A stretch of DNA of 11,320 bases from CBFDBT01 sp965603115. GTDB lineage: Bacteria > Pseudomonadota > Alphaproteobacteria > Sphingomonadales > Kordiimonadaceae. Below, piece after piece: positions 1-7,248 of the stretch. Positions within the stretch are counted from its first letter, which is position 1. Each line of letters begins with the position of its first letter. The notes beneath the pieces are model-generated. The model worked only from the letters and a program-made list of their open reading frames with translations. It had not been told where the DNA came from and did no database searches. Both the position numbers and the translations under genes were made by a program. The stretch covers positions 1-11,320 of the forward strand of contig CBFDBT010000074.1 in NCBI GenBank assembly GCA_965603115.1. The letters are read 5' to 3'.

Positions 1-1
1 A

Positions 2-106
2 ATTCAGGCTTTTGCTCAAAAAATGAATGGTGACTTTTTGCTTAACAGTGAAAGCAATAAAGGAACAACCGCCAAACTCCTTCTGCCGTTTAGGTCTGTA
101 GGATAG
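2..106 (+). CDS. C-terminal end of a sensor histidine kinase (partial, cut by left edge)
   Basis: Frame 2 is open from the left edge to a TAG at 104-106 and gives 34 residues. The stretch MNGDFLLNSESNKGTTAKLL followed by LP is the typical end of a HATPase_c domain. In this family a segment of the form 'GG.....S..GKGT...L.LP' forms the last strands of the ATP-binding fold. The preceding residues (IQAFAQK) fit the helix after the G2 box. This is seen directly and fits the family well, but the N-terminal sensor, the phosphoacceptor histidine and the catalytic boxes lie outside the window. The gene converges on purD, with 26 bases between the two stop codons. It is a different protein from the kinase at 7249-9336, although that one ends in a similar way (GQGTLIELNFP). 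The kinase type and partner cannot be judged. Confidence 0.72.
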   Translation: MQAFAQKMNGDFLLNSESNKGTTAKLLLPFRSVG

Positions 107-132
107 CCAAGGTTAATTTTTTAATTACCGAA

Positions 133-1410
133 TTATTTTTGCTCGCGGGCAATCGCGCGCCAACCAATATCTCTGCGGTAAAATCCCTCTGGCCAATCTA
201 TAGCACGCACCGCTTCATAAGCTGTTTTTTGAGCCTCTCCAATGGTTGATCCCATCGCGGTAACGTTTAATACACGACCACCAATTGCCTTGATTATACC
301 GTCATCAATCATTGTGCCCGCATGGAATATCTTTGCGCCAGTAGCGGCTTCAGCGCCACTTATGCCGCCAATTGTCGTTCCTTTGGTGTAAGCCCCCGGG
401 TAGCCCTTGCTGGCCATCACGATGGTGATAGCGGTTTTGTCAGACCACTCTAGATTTATCTTATCTAGTGTGCCATTAGCACAAGCTAAAAGGGCTGGTA
501 CGATGTCACTTTTAAGTCGAGACATAAGCACCTGACATTCTGGGTCGCCAAAACGGGCATTATATTCAATAAGCTTTGGGCCATCTGAGGTGATCATCAG
601 TCCGGCAAAGAAAACGCCGGTAAAGGGATGCCCCATATCCTGCATGGCTTTAACGGTAGGCTGGATAATGTCATCCATGACACGGTCACACATATCCTGT
701 GTCATGACAGCGGCGGGAGAATAGTCCCCCATGCCACCAGTATTGGGGCCTGTGTCGCCTTCTCCCACGGCTTTATGGTCTTGTGCTGTGGCAAGCGGCA
801 GACAATTTTTGCCATCTGACAGCACAAAAAAGCTAGCTTCTTCACCGGTCATAAATTCTTCGACAACAACTTCGGCGCCAGCCGCACCAAAGGAGCCCTC
901 AAACATATCGTCAATTGCTTGATTGGCTTCATCAAGCGTTTGAGCGATAATGACACCTTTGCCAGCCGCCAAGCCATCAGCCTTGATGACGATAGGCGTG
1001 CCTTCTTGTCCCACGTAGTTTTTAGCTGTAGCAGCATCTGTAAATCGGCCGTAAGCCGCGGTTGGAATATTATATTTTGCACATATGTCTTTGGTGAAGC
1101 CTTTTGAGCCTTCAAGCTGTGCAGCGCCTTTACATGGGCCAAAAGCAGGGATGTCCGCTGCTTGCAGATCATCCACCAAACCGGCCACAAGCGGGTCTTC
1201 TGGCCCAACGACGACGAGCGCGATATGCTTTTCGCGGCAAAATTTTATAACGGCGGCGTGGTCTTTCGCATTAAGACTTACGAGTGTTGCATTTTCTATA
1301 ATGCCGCCATTGCCGGGAGAACAATAGAGTGTGTCGACTATATCACTTTGTGCTATTTTCCAAGCCAGAGCATGTTCACGACCACCAGAACCAATAAGCA
1401 AAATATTCAC
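133..1410 (-). CDS. purD: phosphoribosylamine--glycine ligase (GARS)
   Basis: PurD is the cytosolic enzyme of step 2 of de novo purine synthesis: it joins glycine to 5-phosphoribosylamine using ATP. The 425 residues match the normal full length. Visible motifs, in order, are the N-terminal GSGGREHALAW (residues 7-17), VGPEDPL (68-74), the ATP-grasp loop KADGLAAGKGV (143-153), VVEEFMTGEE (182-191), the signature QDHKAVGEGDTGPNTGGMG (210-228), and the metal-binding segment IEYNARFGDPE (281-291). The start codon is GTG at 1410, supported by AAGGAAA about seven bases upstream on the minus strand. The gene lies 113 bases downstream of the deacylase stop, so it may be read from its own promoter as well as by read-through. 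I saw no PurR-type operator in that gap. All key motifs are intact and I see no sign of damage. Confidence 0.97.
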   Translation of the reverse strand: MNILLIGSGGREHALAWKIAQSDIVDTLYCSPGNGGIIENATLVSLNAKDHAAVIKFCREKHIALVVVGPEDPLVAGLVDDLQAADIPAFGPCKGAAQLEGSKGFTKDICAKYNIPTAAYGRFTDAATAKNYVGQEGTPIVIKADGLAAGKGVIIAQTLDEANQAIDDMFEGSFGAAGAEVVVEEFMTGEEASFFVLSDGKNCLPLATAQDHKAVGEGDTGPNTGGMGDYSPAAVMTQDMCDRVMDDIIQPTVKAMQDMGHPFTGVFFAGLMITSDGPKLIEYNARFGDPECQVLMSRLKSDIVPALLACANGTLDKINLEWSDKTAITIVMASKGYPGAYTKGTTIGGISGAEAATGAKIFHAGTMIDDGIIKAIGGRVLNVTAMGSTIGEAQKTAYEAVRAIDWPEGFYRRDIGWRAIAREQK

Positions 1411-1523
1411 TGCATTTCCTTTTTAAGACCAGAAGATGCTTTCTTATAATGTCTGGCCCTGCAAAACAATATGAATCCCTATAAAGTTTATGAATATTAA
1501 GCTCAGAATTGTCATAACAAGCG

Positions 1524-2552
1524 TTAGGGTGTAGGCACCATATAAAAGAGGCAATCGGCTTTGGCTATATCAGGGCGGGTGGTTGCCATGAAAATATGCA
1601 TATTTTGTGCTATTTTGAGCTGCTTTCCGTCTAGCTTTAAAACACTGGAAATGACGTTGTTTCCTTTTTCGTCAAACACAGTGAGGGCATCCAGAGTGCC
1701 ACTTTCGACCCATCCAAGTGGAGTATTTTCAGAAACTGGCCCTTCATTGAAGGCCTCTATTGCGCTGCTAAGATTTACATCAACATTTGTATCATGTTCA
1801 GCGGTGTAGGAAAGGCTGGCATCAACCACCAGTTCGAGCCGCATGGGGTGGTGTAGGACTTCAACAGGCTTGAAACGGCCACCTTCGTTTAGGCAATCGT
1901 TAGATTTAGTGACGTCACAAATGCCGCGGTAAGCCATCTCATGAGCTTGCTGGTCATCTGCGCCCCCGCATTCAATGGTGAGGATGGGGCATCCCGCGTC
2001 GATTTCCATTAAGGAGCCTAGCGAAAGGCCTGTCATGATTATGCGTGGACAGAAATAGGATGCCAGTATACGGCGGTCACCGCACACTTCCGTGATAACA
2101 GAAAAAGCGGGCCCGGACCCTGATGTATTATGCAGATCAATCACAGCTATAGGGTCAGCTTCAGCTATAACGTCTTTGATAAGAGCAGCGCGTTTGTATT
2201 CTGGTTTATCACCTATTTTATCAAAGCAGCGATTTAAGTCTTCTTCGTGGGGTAAATAGCGGTGGCTGAAGATGGGCTCTAATAGAGCGGCTTTGATAGA
2301 GCTGATGATAATACGAAGATTGGTCGCAGGTTTGTGGGCTTCTAGTAACCATTTGTGAAGCGCTATTAGTCCGGAAGGTTCATTGCCGTGAATAAGCGTT
2401 GAAATGACAAGGGTACGCGTTTGGTCAGTCCCTGTGATGTCGATAACAGTTGGCCCAGTGACAGAGCGTAAAAAATCAAGAGGTGTCGCGGCGAGACGAC
2501 TTGGGGCAGGATTTTTGAGGTACGTAATGCCTGCGCATTTTTCTATCACCAT
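1524..2552 (-). CDS. AspA/AstE-family zinc deacylase (aspartoacylase / succinylglutamate desuccinylase-like)
   Basis: This is a zinc-dependent hydrolase of the M14-like AstE/AspA family, which cleaves an amide bond between an acyl group and an amino acid. I chose the ATG at 2552 (342 residues) because GGGG lies six bases upstream and the overlap with the ligase stop is only 7 bases (ATGGTGA), a translational-coupling arrangement. A GTG at 2564 would add four residues but lacks a ribosome binding site. Counting from that GTG, the zinc ligands are H59 and E62 (HGNEP) and H145 (IDLHNTSG), the substrate-binding pair is N111-R112 (EDLNRCF), and the catalytic glutamate is E198 (LTIECGG). The C-terminal third is the beta-rich domain usual in the family. 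The real substrate is unknown: N-acetylaspartate, succinylglutamate, or a product of the neighbouring ligase are all possible. No other arginine-catabolism (ast) genes are nearby, which argues against an AstE role. Confidence 0.85.
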   Translation of the reverse strand: MVIEKCAGITYLKNPAPSRLAATPLDFLRSVTGPTVIDITGTDQTRTLVISTLIHGNEPSGLIALHKWLLEAHKPATNLRIIISSIKAALLEPIFSHRYLPHEEDLNRCFDKIGDKPEYKRAALIKDVIAEADPIAVIDLHNTSGSGPAFSVITEVCGDRRILASYFCPRIIMTGLSLGSLMEIDAGCPILTIECGGADDQQAHEMAYRGICDVTKSNDCLNEGGRFKPVEVLHHPMRLELVVDASLSYTAEHDTNVDVNLSSAIEAFNEGPVSENTPLGWVESGTLDALTVFDEKGNNVISSVLKLDGKQLKIAQNMHIFMATTRPDIAKADCLFYMVPTP

Positions 2553-4033
2553 TCCTGACCCCACTGTGAGACAGGAAGCGCGCTGCGGGCGTTTTCTATA
2601 TAGAGGGCTGTGAGCATGCGTGTGGCTTCTTGTTTGTTATATTTGTTTTCGAAATGACGATGAGTATTTTTCTGCCATCGCGCGCCTGTTATGCCCTTAT
2701 CAAGACGTTCAGCGATAACGCCCAAAAAGCGATCGATTTCCGTCTGTTCAACGCCGAGGGTTTTTAAGCCATTTTCGGCAAAAGGGAAAAGTCTTTCTAT
2801 GACATCGGTGATAGGAAATTCTTCAGTTAAATGACCTTTTTTACAGGGCCAGAGAATGGATGCATCAAGGCCATCTTGCGCTGCGCGATAAAAGTTATAC
2901 TCAGCGAAACGAAAGGGAATAGCGGCAATAAAGTCTTCAATATGGTCGGCTAGTCCAACGGCTAGTCCCATGGCAAAAGCGGCATTGGCGACCATGTCAA
3001 TTGACGTGGGGCCCGCGGGGATGGCCCTAAACTCGATGCGAACATGACCATTATTATGATTACAATATACAGGGCGGTGCCACGGCCAGCTTGTACCCAG
3101 ATGCAAACATAATTCATGGAATTTAGGCAGCATGCCCTTTTGCCATAATTCAGCGGCATTGTCTTTGTGCATGACAGGTAGGAGTGGATCAAATAAAGCG
3201 ACAGCTTCAGCAAATAACTCCCATGAGTCTTTTTTCACCCAGCCCTGACCAAAGCTAACGCGGGCGGGCTCCTGCCAAGGCACAGCGCCTTTTATACGGG
3301 TATCAAGGGATTGCTTAAACAGAGCAACCCGTGTTTCGTCCCATGTGCGATGACCCAATAAAATCCCAGAATTTGCAGCTACAGCGGTCACGAGTGGCAT
3401 GGTGAGTTGGGCGGCATTGAAGATATCAGCGAAGCGGTCATGATCAACCATCATATGCACCTGAAAAGAAGTATTGGCGCCTTCTACACTAACATCGTCA
3501 CATTCGAGTTTGACATTTTCTTCACCGGTTATATTGATTTCAAAAGCTTGTCCTCTCAGTGAGGCAAGCTGTTTATCCATTGCTTCGTAACGCAATTCTT
3601 TGGTCATATAGTCTTTTGTTAGATGCTCTTGTCGAAGTGTTGGTAAAATACCAACAGGCATAATGTTAATACCCAATCCTGCCGCAACTTTTTCAAGGCG
3701 CTTGGTTTTGGTCCGCATTTCAGTGAGCAGCTTGGTATAAGGTTTGCCTTTTATGTCATGGGCCGAGAGGTTTAATTCAAGATTATACTCATTGATTTCG
3801 GCTTGATACTGTGGGTCATCAAGGGCCTTGAGGAGCTCAGCTGATTTTGGGCAGACGTCAAAGGCATCATCGACAAGATACATTTCAAGCTCGGCACCAA
3901 GTTTAAGGTTTGTATCGCCAAAACCTGGAGACCTGATAACATCTTTTAGCACGTCAAGTTGTTCATCAAGAATATCGCCAAACTGGGAAAATTCTTTTTT
4001 TGAGAATGACCTTTTGGTGACTTTTACTCCCAT
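2546..4033 (-). CDS. GCS2-family glutamate--cysteine ligase-like amidoligase
   Basis: This 495-residue cytosolic protein belongs to the glutamine-synthetase-fold carboxylate-amine ligases (GCS2 type). They use ATP to join an amino-acid carboxylate to an amine, as in gamma-glutamylcysteine formation, the first step of glutathione synthesis. Visible hallmarks are KLGAELEMYLVD (44-55, metal-binding glutamates E48 and E50), EYNLELNLS (82-90), MPVGILPTL (125-133), the Q-H-M strand in TSFQVHMMVDH (188-198), GHRTWDETR (227-235) and VRIEFRAIPAGPT (331-343). ATG at 4033 is preceded on the minus strand by a strong AGGGG (4040-4044). I do not assign gshA: the length differs from both the E. coli-type and the usual alphaproteobacterial plant-type enzyme, no gshB is visible, and the partner gene is a deacylase. 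The overlap with the next gene shows a two-gene unit. The acceptor amine is unknown; cysteine is the default family guess. Confidence 0.8.
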   Translation of the reverse strand: MGVKVTKRSFSKKEFSQFGDILDEQLDVLKDVIRSPGFGDTNLKLGAELEMYLVDDAFDVCPKSAELLKALDDPQYQAEINEYNLELNLSAHDIKGKPYTKLLTEMRTKTKRLEKVAAGLGINIMPVGILPTLRQEHLTKDYMTKELRYEAMDKQLASLRGQAFEINITGEENVKLECDDVSVEGANTSFQVHMMVDHDRFADIFNAAQLTMPLVTAVAANSGILLGHRTWDETRVALFKQSLDTRIKGAVPWQEPARVSFGQGWVKKDSWELFAEAVALFDPLLPVMHKDNAAELWQKGMLPKFHELCLHLGTSWPWHRPVYCNHNNGHVRIEFRAIPAGPTSIDMVANAAFAMGLAVGLADHIEDFIAAIPFRFAEYNFYRAAQDGLDASILWPCKKGHLTEEFPITDVIERLFPFAENGLKTLGVEQTEIDRFLGVIAERLDKGITGARWQKNTHRHFENKYNKQEATRMLTALYIENARSALPVSQWGQEW

Positions 4034-4137
4034 AATGATCCCCTAAATATTAAACCAGCCCCTAAGACTTAGACCCAAATATATTGATCATAAAAAACAT
4101 AAGCTGAACCATTTAAGATTGCTAGCCTTTCCTCTCG

Positions 4138-4146
4138 TTTATAGCA
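4138..4146 (-). promoter_or_regulatory. candidate extended -10 promoter element of the ligase/deacylase operon
   Basis: Read on the minus strand, positions 4146 to 4138 give TGCTATAAA, an extended -10 (TGn plus a hexamer with 5 of 6 matches to TATAAT). Transcription would start near 4131, leaving a leader of about 98 bases before the ATG at 4033. At the -35 distance the sequence (GTAATG) is poor. That pattern is common at activator-dependent promoters, and a possible activator box lies just upstream (4167-4180). The call rests on sequence pattern only. Confidence 0.32.
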
Positions 4147-4166
4147 TAAATTAGGAGAGACATTAC

Positions 4167-4180
4167 TTGATATATATCAG
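4167..4180. promoter_or_regulatory. FNR/FixK-like box between the ligase operon and xseA
   Basis: The 14 bases TTGATATATATCAG match the FNR/FixK/Anr consensus TTGAT-N4-ATCAA at 9 of 10 defined positions. They contain a perfect 12-base palindrome (4168-4179). The centre lies 30.5 bases upstream of the candidate minus-strand -10 hexamer, i.e. near -42, about where a class II CRP/FNR-family activator binds. On the plus strand the same bases overlap the TTGATA that could be the -35 of xseA. An AT-rich palindrome of this size can arise by chance, so the call is moderate to low. Confidence 0.4.
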
Positions 4181-4196
4181 GTGGAAATCTTATCTT
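4167..4196 (+). promoter_or_regulatory. xseA: candidate sigma-70-type promoter of xseA
   Basis: TTGATA (4167-4172) and TATCTT (4191-4196) are separated by 18 bases, with 4 of 6 matches each to the -35 and -10 consensus. Transcription would start near 4203, giving a leader of about 58 bases before the xseA ATG. The -35 overlaps the FNR-like box, so a bound regulator could compete with polymerase here. This is weak evidence from pattern only. Confidence 0.28.
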
Positions 4197-4260
4197 GCCT
4201 CTAAGGGTACTGGCTGTATCATAGGGGATAATTTCAAAGCACGACTAGCAGAGGCACTGA

Positions 4261-5700
4261 ATGGCGAACGATCAAGACACACCATCAAACCTAACAGAAT
4301 ATACGGTATCTGAGCTTTCTTCTTCCTTGAAACGAACGGTGGAAAATGAATTTGGGCGGGTTCGTGTCCGCGCAGAACTTAGCGGTGTTAGTCGCCCAGC
4401 CTCTGGCCATATTTATATGGCGCTCAAAGATGATAAAGCGGTGATGGATGCGGTTTGCTGGAAAGGTCTTGCTTCAAAGCTCAACTTTAAGCCTGAGGAT
4501 GGCTTGGAAGTGATCTGCACGGGCAAGCTGACCACTTATGCCGCGCGCTCAAAATATCAGATGATCGTTGAGTGGATGGAGCCTGCCGGTGCTGGCGCAC
4601 TCATGGCGCTTTTGGAAGAGCGTAAGAAAAAGCTTTCCGCAGAAGGTTTGTTTGATCCAGCCCTCAAGAAGAAAATACCTTTCATGCCCAAGGTGATAGG
4701 TGTCATCACATCGCCCACTGGGGCAGTAATCCGCGATATTCTTCACCGGCTTAATGACCGCTTTCAGTGTCATGTGATTGTTTGGCCTGTAAAAGTGCAG
4801 GGTCAAGGAGCTGACCTTGAAATAACCGCAGCCATTAAAGGCTTTAACGCGCTGGATGGTAGCGGGGCCATTGCCAGACCTGACCTGTTGATTGTGGCGA
4901 GAGGTGGTGGATCAATAGAGGACTTATGGTCGTTTAATGAAGAGAGTGTTGTCCGCGCCGCTGCTGCAAGCACAATTCCGTTGATATCGTCCGTTGGCCA
5001 TGAAACCGACACAACACTGATCGATTATGCATCTGACCTTAGAGCGCCCACACCAACGGCAGCTGCCGAAATGGCGGTGCCTGTGCGCGCTGATCTTTTG
5101 TTAACTGTGAGCGACCTTTCTTCTCGACTAGAGCGCGTGCGTGGCCGTATGATAAGTGACAGACTTGATCGCCTAAGAGGATTGTCGCGCGGGCTTCCAA
5201 GTCCCAAAGATATGCTGGGTATGGCATCGCAAAGTCTAGATGACCTGAGTAGTCGTTTACCGCTTGGTCTAAAGTCGGTAACCGCAAAAAAGAGTATTAA
5301 GTTGCATGAAAAAAGCGGCATGCTTTCTATGGGACGGCTTAAGCAAATGCTGAGCTTTAAGAAAAATATTATGGAAGAATCTGGTAAGAGGTTAGCCCCA
5401 GCTGGTAAACGACGCCTGTGGGATTTATCGCAGCGATTGTCACAGGCTAGCCGTATGATGGATAGTATGAGCTATGAGCGCGTGCTTGAGCGCGGTTATG
5501 CTGTTGTTATTAATGGCGAGGGCAAACCCGTCTCAACAGCTGCCAGTTTACATAGTGGCGAGCAGGTCACAACTAAGTTTCATGACGGGGAACGCCAAAT
5601 GGTGGTTGATGGCACGGCGCCCGCACCAAAAGCGGTTGTGAAAAAGCCGCGTAAAGCTAAGCCCAACAAGGCTGATGATAATCAGGGAAGTTTATTTTAG
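4261..5700 (+). CDS. xseA: exodeoxyribonuclease VII large subunit
   Basis: XseA is the catalytic large subunit of exonuclease VII, which with several copies of XseB degrades single-stranded DNA in both directions in repair and recombination. The 479 residues start with an OB-fold DNA-binding domain (about 12-108, including VRVRAELSGVSRPASGHIYM). The catalytic domain follows, with VIGVITSPTGAVIRDI (145-160), IVARGGGSIEDLWSFNEE (211-228) and SSVGHETDTTLIDYASDLRAPTPTAAAE (about 243-270). Then comes a long helical region. The C-terminus is a lysine/proline-rich tail ending in QGSLF, an ending I recall from alphaproteobacterial XseA. ATG at 4261 has GAGG six bases upstream. No xseB is in the window. 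The gene is divergent from the ligase operon and ends 10 bases before the M23 gene, so these are probably co-transcribed. Confidence 0.96.
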   Translation: MANDQDTPSNLTEYTVSELSSSLKRTVENEFGRVRVRAELSGVSRPASGHIYMALKDDKAVMDAVCWKGLASKLNFKPEDGLEVICTGKLTTYAARSKYQMIVEWMEPAGAGALMALLEERKKKLSAEGLFDPALKKKIPFMPKVIGVITSPTGAVIRDILHRLNDRFQCHVIVWPVKVQGQGADLEITAAIKGFNALDGSGAIARPDLLIVARGGGSIEDLWSFNEESVVRAAAASTIPLISSVGHETDTTLIDYASDLRAPTPTAAAEMAVPVRADLLLTVSDLSSRLERVRGRMISDRLDRLRGLSRGLPSPKDMLGMASQSLDDLSSRLPLGLKSVTAKKSIKLHEKSGMLSMGRLKQMLSFKKNIMEESGKRLAPAGKRRLWDLSQRLSQASRMMDSMSYERVLERGYAVVINGEGKPVSTAASLHSGEQVTTKFHDGERQMVVDGTAPAPKAVVKKPRKAKPNKADDNQGSLF

Positions 5701-5710
5701 GATAGTGAAA

Positions 5711-6529
5711 ATGAAAGTAATGTTAGCTCTTTTTTTAACCATCTTTACGGTATCTGTGTCGTTTGCTGATGATGAGGCTGCTGGAATGCTTGTCCAGTTC
5801 CAGGGCCCTATCGAGCAAGGCTCACTAGTGCTTGGTCATGTACCTGTTGGCAGTAAGCTTAAACTTGATGACAAAGACGTTAAAGTCTCGGCAGATGGAT
5901 ATTTTGTTGTGGGTTTCTCTCGTGACCATAAGGCCAGTTCAGTTTATGTTGTTGAGACGCCAAGTGGAGATATCATTGCAGGGGCACTGGCCATTGCCGC
6001 CCGCCAGTATGATATCGAACGTGTTGATGGTTTGCCGCCAAAAACTGTGAGCCCGCCACCTAGCTGGACTGAGCGTCGCAAAGGTGAGACCGCGCGAGTA
6101 GTCAGTGGACGGTCTTTTATGACGGATGATGAGCATTGGCGTGATCAGTTTATAAAACCGGCATCAGGGCGTATATCCGGTGTATATGGTAGTCAACGTA
6201 TACTCAACGGTAAACCACGTAGCCCTCACTATGGCCTCGATATTGCTAATAAAACGGGAACAAAAGTGGTGGCGCCTGCAGCCGGAATTATTAGATTGTC
6301 CGCCCCAGATTTTTTGTTTGAAGGTGGAATTATTATTATTGATCATGGTTTTGGTATCACTTCGACACTTTTTCACCTTAATTCTGTGGAAGTAAAAGAA
6401 GGCCAGATTGTCAAGCAAGGTGAGCGCATAGGGTCCATTGGCGCTACAGGGCGCGCGAGCGGCCCACATGTTGATTGGCGTTTAAATTGGCAAAGCGTTC
6501 GGCTTGATCCGGCTTTGGTACTGAAATAA
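5711..6529 (+). CDS. exported M23 (LytM-type) peptidase family protein
   Basis: This is a 272-residue periplasmic LytM/M23-fold protein; the family cuts peptidoglycan cross-bridges or acts as an activator of amidases. The chosen ATG at 5711 has AGGATAG (5699-5705) upstream and begins a signal peptide (MKVMLALFLTIFTVSVSFA, cut near residue 19). An upstream ATG at 5675, inside xseA, would put MIIREVYFRIVK in front of it and lacks support. Residues about 28-95 resemble the beta-sandwich N-terminal domain often found with this type (GSLVLGHVPVGSKLKLDD, FVVGFSRD). The peptidase domain shows H173 and D177 (HYGLD), H222 (FHL) and H253 (GPHVDWRLNW). The usual HxH motif is HxD here: the zinc-ligand histidine is D255. 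I recall this GPH-x-DWR variant from a proteobacterial subgroup, so it may still bind metal. The gene lies 10 bases after xseA. Confidence 0.88.
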   Translation: MKVMLALFLTIFTVSVSFADDEAAGMLVQFQGPIEQGSLVLGHVPVGSKLKLDDKDVKVSADGYFVVGFSRDHKASSVYVVETPSGDIIAGALAIAARQYDIERVDGLPPKTVSPPPSWTERRKGETARVVSGRSFMTDDEHWRDQFIKPASGRISGVYGSQRILNGKPRSPHYGLDIANKTGTKVVAPAAGIIRLSAPDFLFEGGIIIIDHGFGITSTLFHLNSVEVKEGQIVKQGERIGSIGATGRASGPHVDWRLNWQSVRLDPALVLK

Positions 6530-6553
6530 TGTTAGAAAGTGAGTGATAGTCTC

Positions 6554-7234
6554 ATGATAAAAAATATATTAGTTATAGGAATAGCAACGACAGCTATGTC
6601 GAGCATGGCCCTTGCAGGGGATGATCCGCTTGAATTTGACGGGTATGTCTCTGTATCTACCGATCATAGAGACCGTGGTGTCTCATTAAGTGGATCTGAC
6701 CCAGCTTTAACAGGTGGCCTGACTATTTCGAAAGGCAGTTTTTTCGCGGGTGCTTTTGGGGCCTGGGCAAAAGACCTTAATGGTCGTGAAACTCAAACAG
6801 AGTTTTTTGCGGGTTATATGATGCCGCTAGGGGGATGGGACCTAACTCTCTCAGGTGAGCTTGATAGTTTTCATGGTAATGGCAGTAGTAGTTTTTATCC
6901 TGAGTTAAAGGCCGCTATCTCGCGTGATTATGGTCTTGCTTATGTCAACAGCGGTTTTAGCTGGTCAATGGATGGCCGCTGGGATAATCCCGAAGAAGAT
7001 AGCGGCTATGCTTGGTTTGATGTTGATGTGCCAATACCGTCAATGCCAGAATATACGATTGTCGCTCATATTGGTCATGATTTTATCACGGGAAATAATA
7101 ATATTACGGATTGGTCAATTGGACTGAGTGCCTTTATTAAGGACTTTGAGGTGTCAGCATCTTATGTTGATACAACATACAAAGATAAACGCGGCAAAGG
7201 GGCTTTTTTAGCATCCTTGAAGTTTTATTTTTAG
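6554..7234 (+). CDS. TorF-family putative porin / outer-membrane beta-barrel protein
   Basis: The 226-residue protein has a signal peptide (MIKNILVIGIATTAMSSMALA, cut near residue 21). Its mature part is rich in alternating aromatic and glycine residues and ends in KFYF, the C-terminal phenylalanine typical of outer-membrane barrels recognised by the BAM complex. The opening (FDGYVSVSTDHRDRGVSLS, then GGLTISKGSFFAGAFGAW) resembles the TorF / Gcw_chp family, a group of putative porins without a settled function. I chose the ATG at 6554 because it begins a clean signal peptide; a GTG at 6539 would add five residues. The gene lies 24 bases after the M23 stop and probably closes an xseA-M23-porin transcript. 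It converges on the kinase gene with only 14 bases between stops. What it transports, if anything, cannot be told from sequence. Confidence 0.8.
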   Translation: MIKNILVIGIATTAMSSMALAGDDPLEFDGYVSVSTDHRDRGVSLSGSDPALTGGLTISKGSFFAGAFGAWAKDLNGRETQTEFFAGYMMPLGGWDLTLSGELDSFHGNGSSSFYPELKAAISRDYGLAYVNSGFSWSMDGRWDNPEEDSGYAWFDVDVPIPSMPEYTIVAHIGHDFITGNNNITDWSIGLSAFIKDFEVSASYVDTTYKDKRGKGAFLASLKFYF

Positions 7235-7248
7235 AGATAAAATTCTTG

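Noticed and set aside
111..129. Imperfect AT-rich inverted repeat between the left-edge kinase and purD stops
   Set aside because: One arm carries an extra T and the stem is nearly all A/T, so it is too weak to call a bidirectional terminator.
849..1208. A 119-codon open frame on the minus strand within purD
   Set aside because: It is another frame of the same strand inside an intact, clearly recognised purD and has no family features.
1425..1458. CCAGA/TCTGG inverted repeat upstream of purD as a possible leader structure or riboswitch
   Set aside because: Only five paired bases with an 18-base loop; no known purine riboswitch core is visible.
1411..1523. A PurR-like operator or clear promoter for purD
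   Set aside because: I could not find a -35/-10 pair with acceptable spacing, nor a PurR palindrome, so nothing was called.
2553..2564. Upstream GTG start for the deacylase
   Set aside because: It lacks a ribosome binding site; the ATG at 2552 has GGGG at good spacing and a classic coupling overlap.
5675..5710. Upstream ATG start for the M23 protein inside xseA
   Set aside because: It would place charged residues before a clean signal peptide, and AGGATAG sits just ahead of the ATG at 5711.
7223..7242. TTTTAT...ATAAAA repeat between the convergent TorF-like and kinase genes
   Set aside because: A 6-base stem of only A/T pairs with an 8-base loop would not be a stable terminator.
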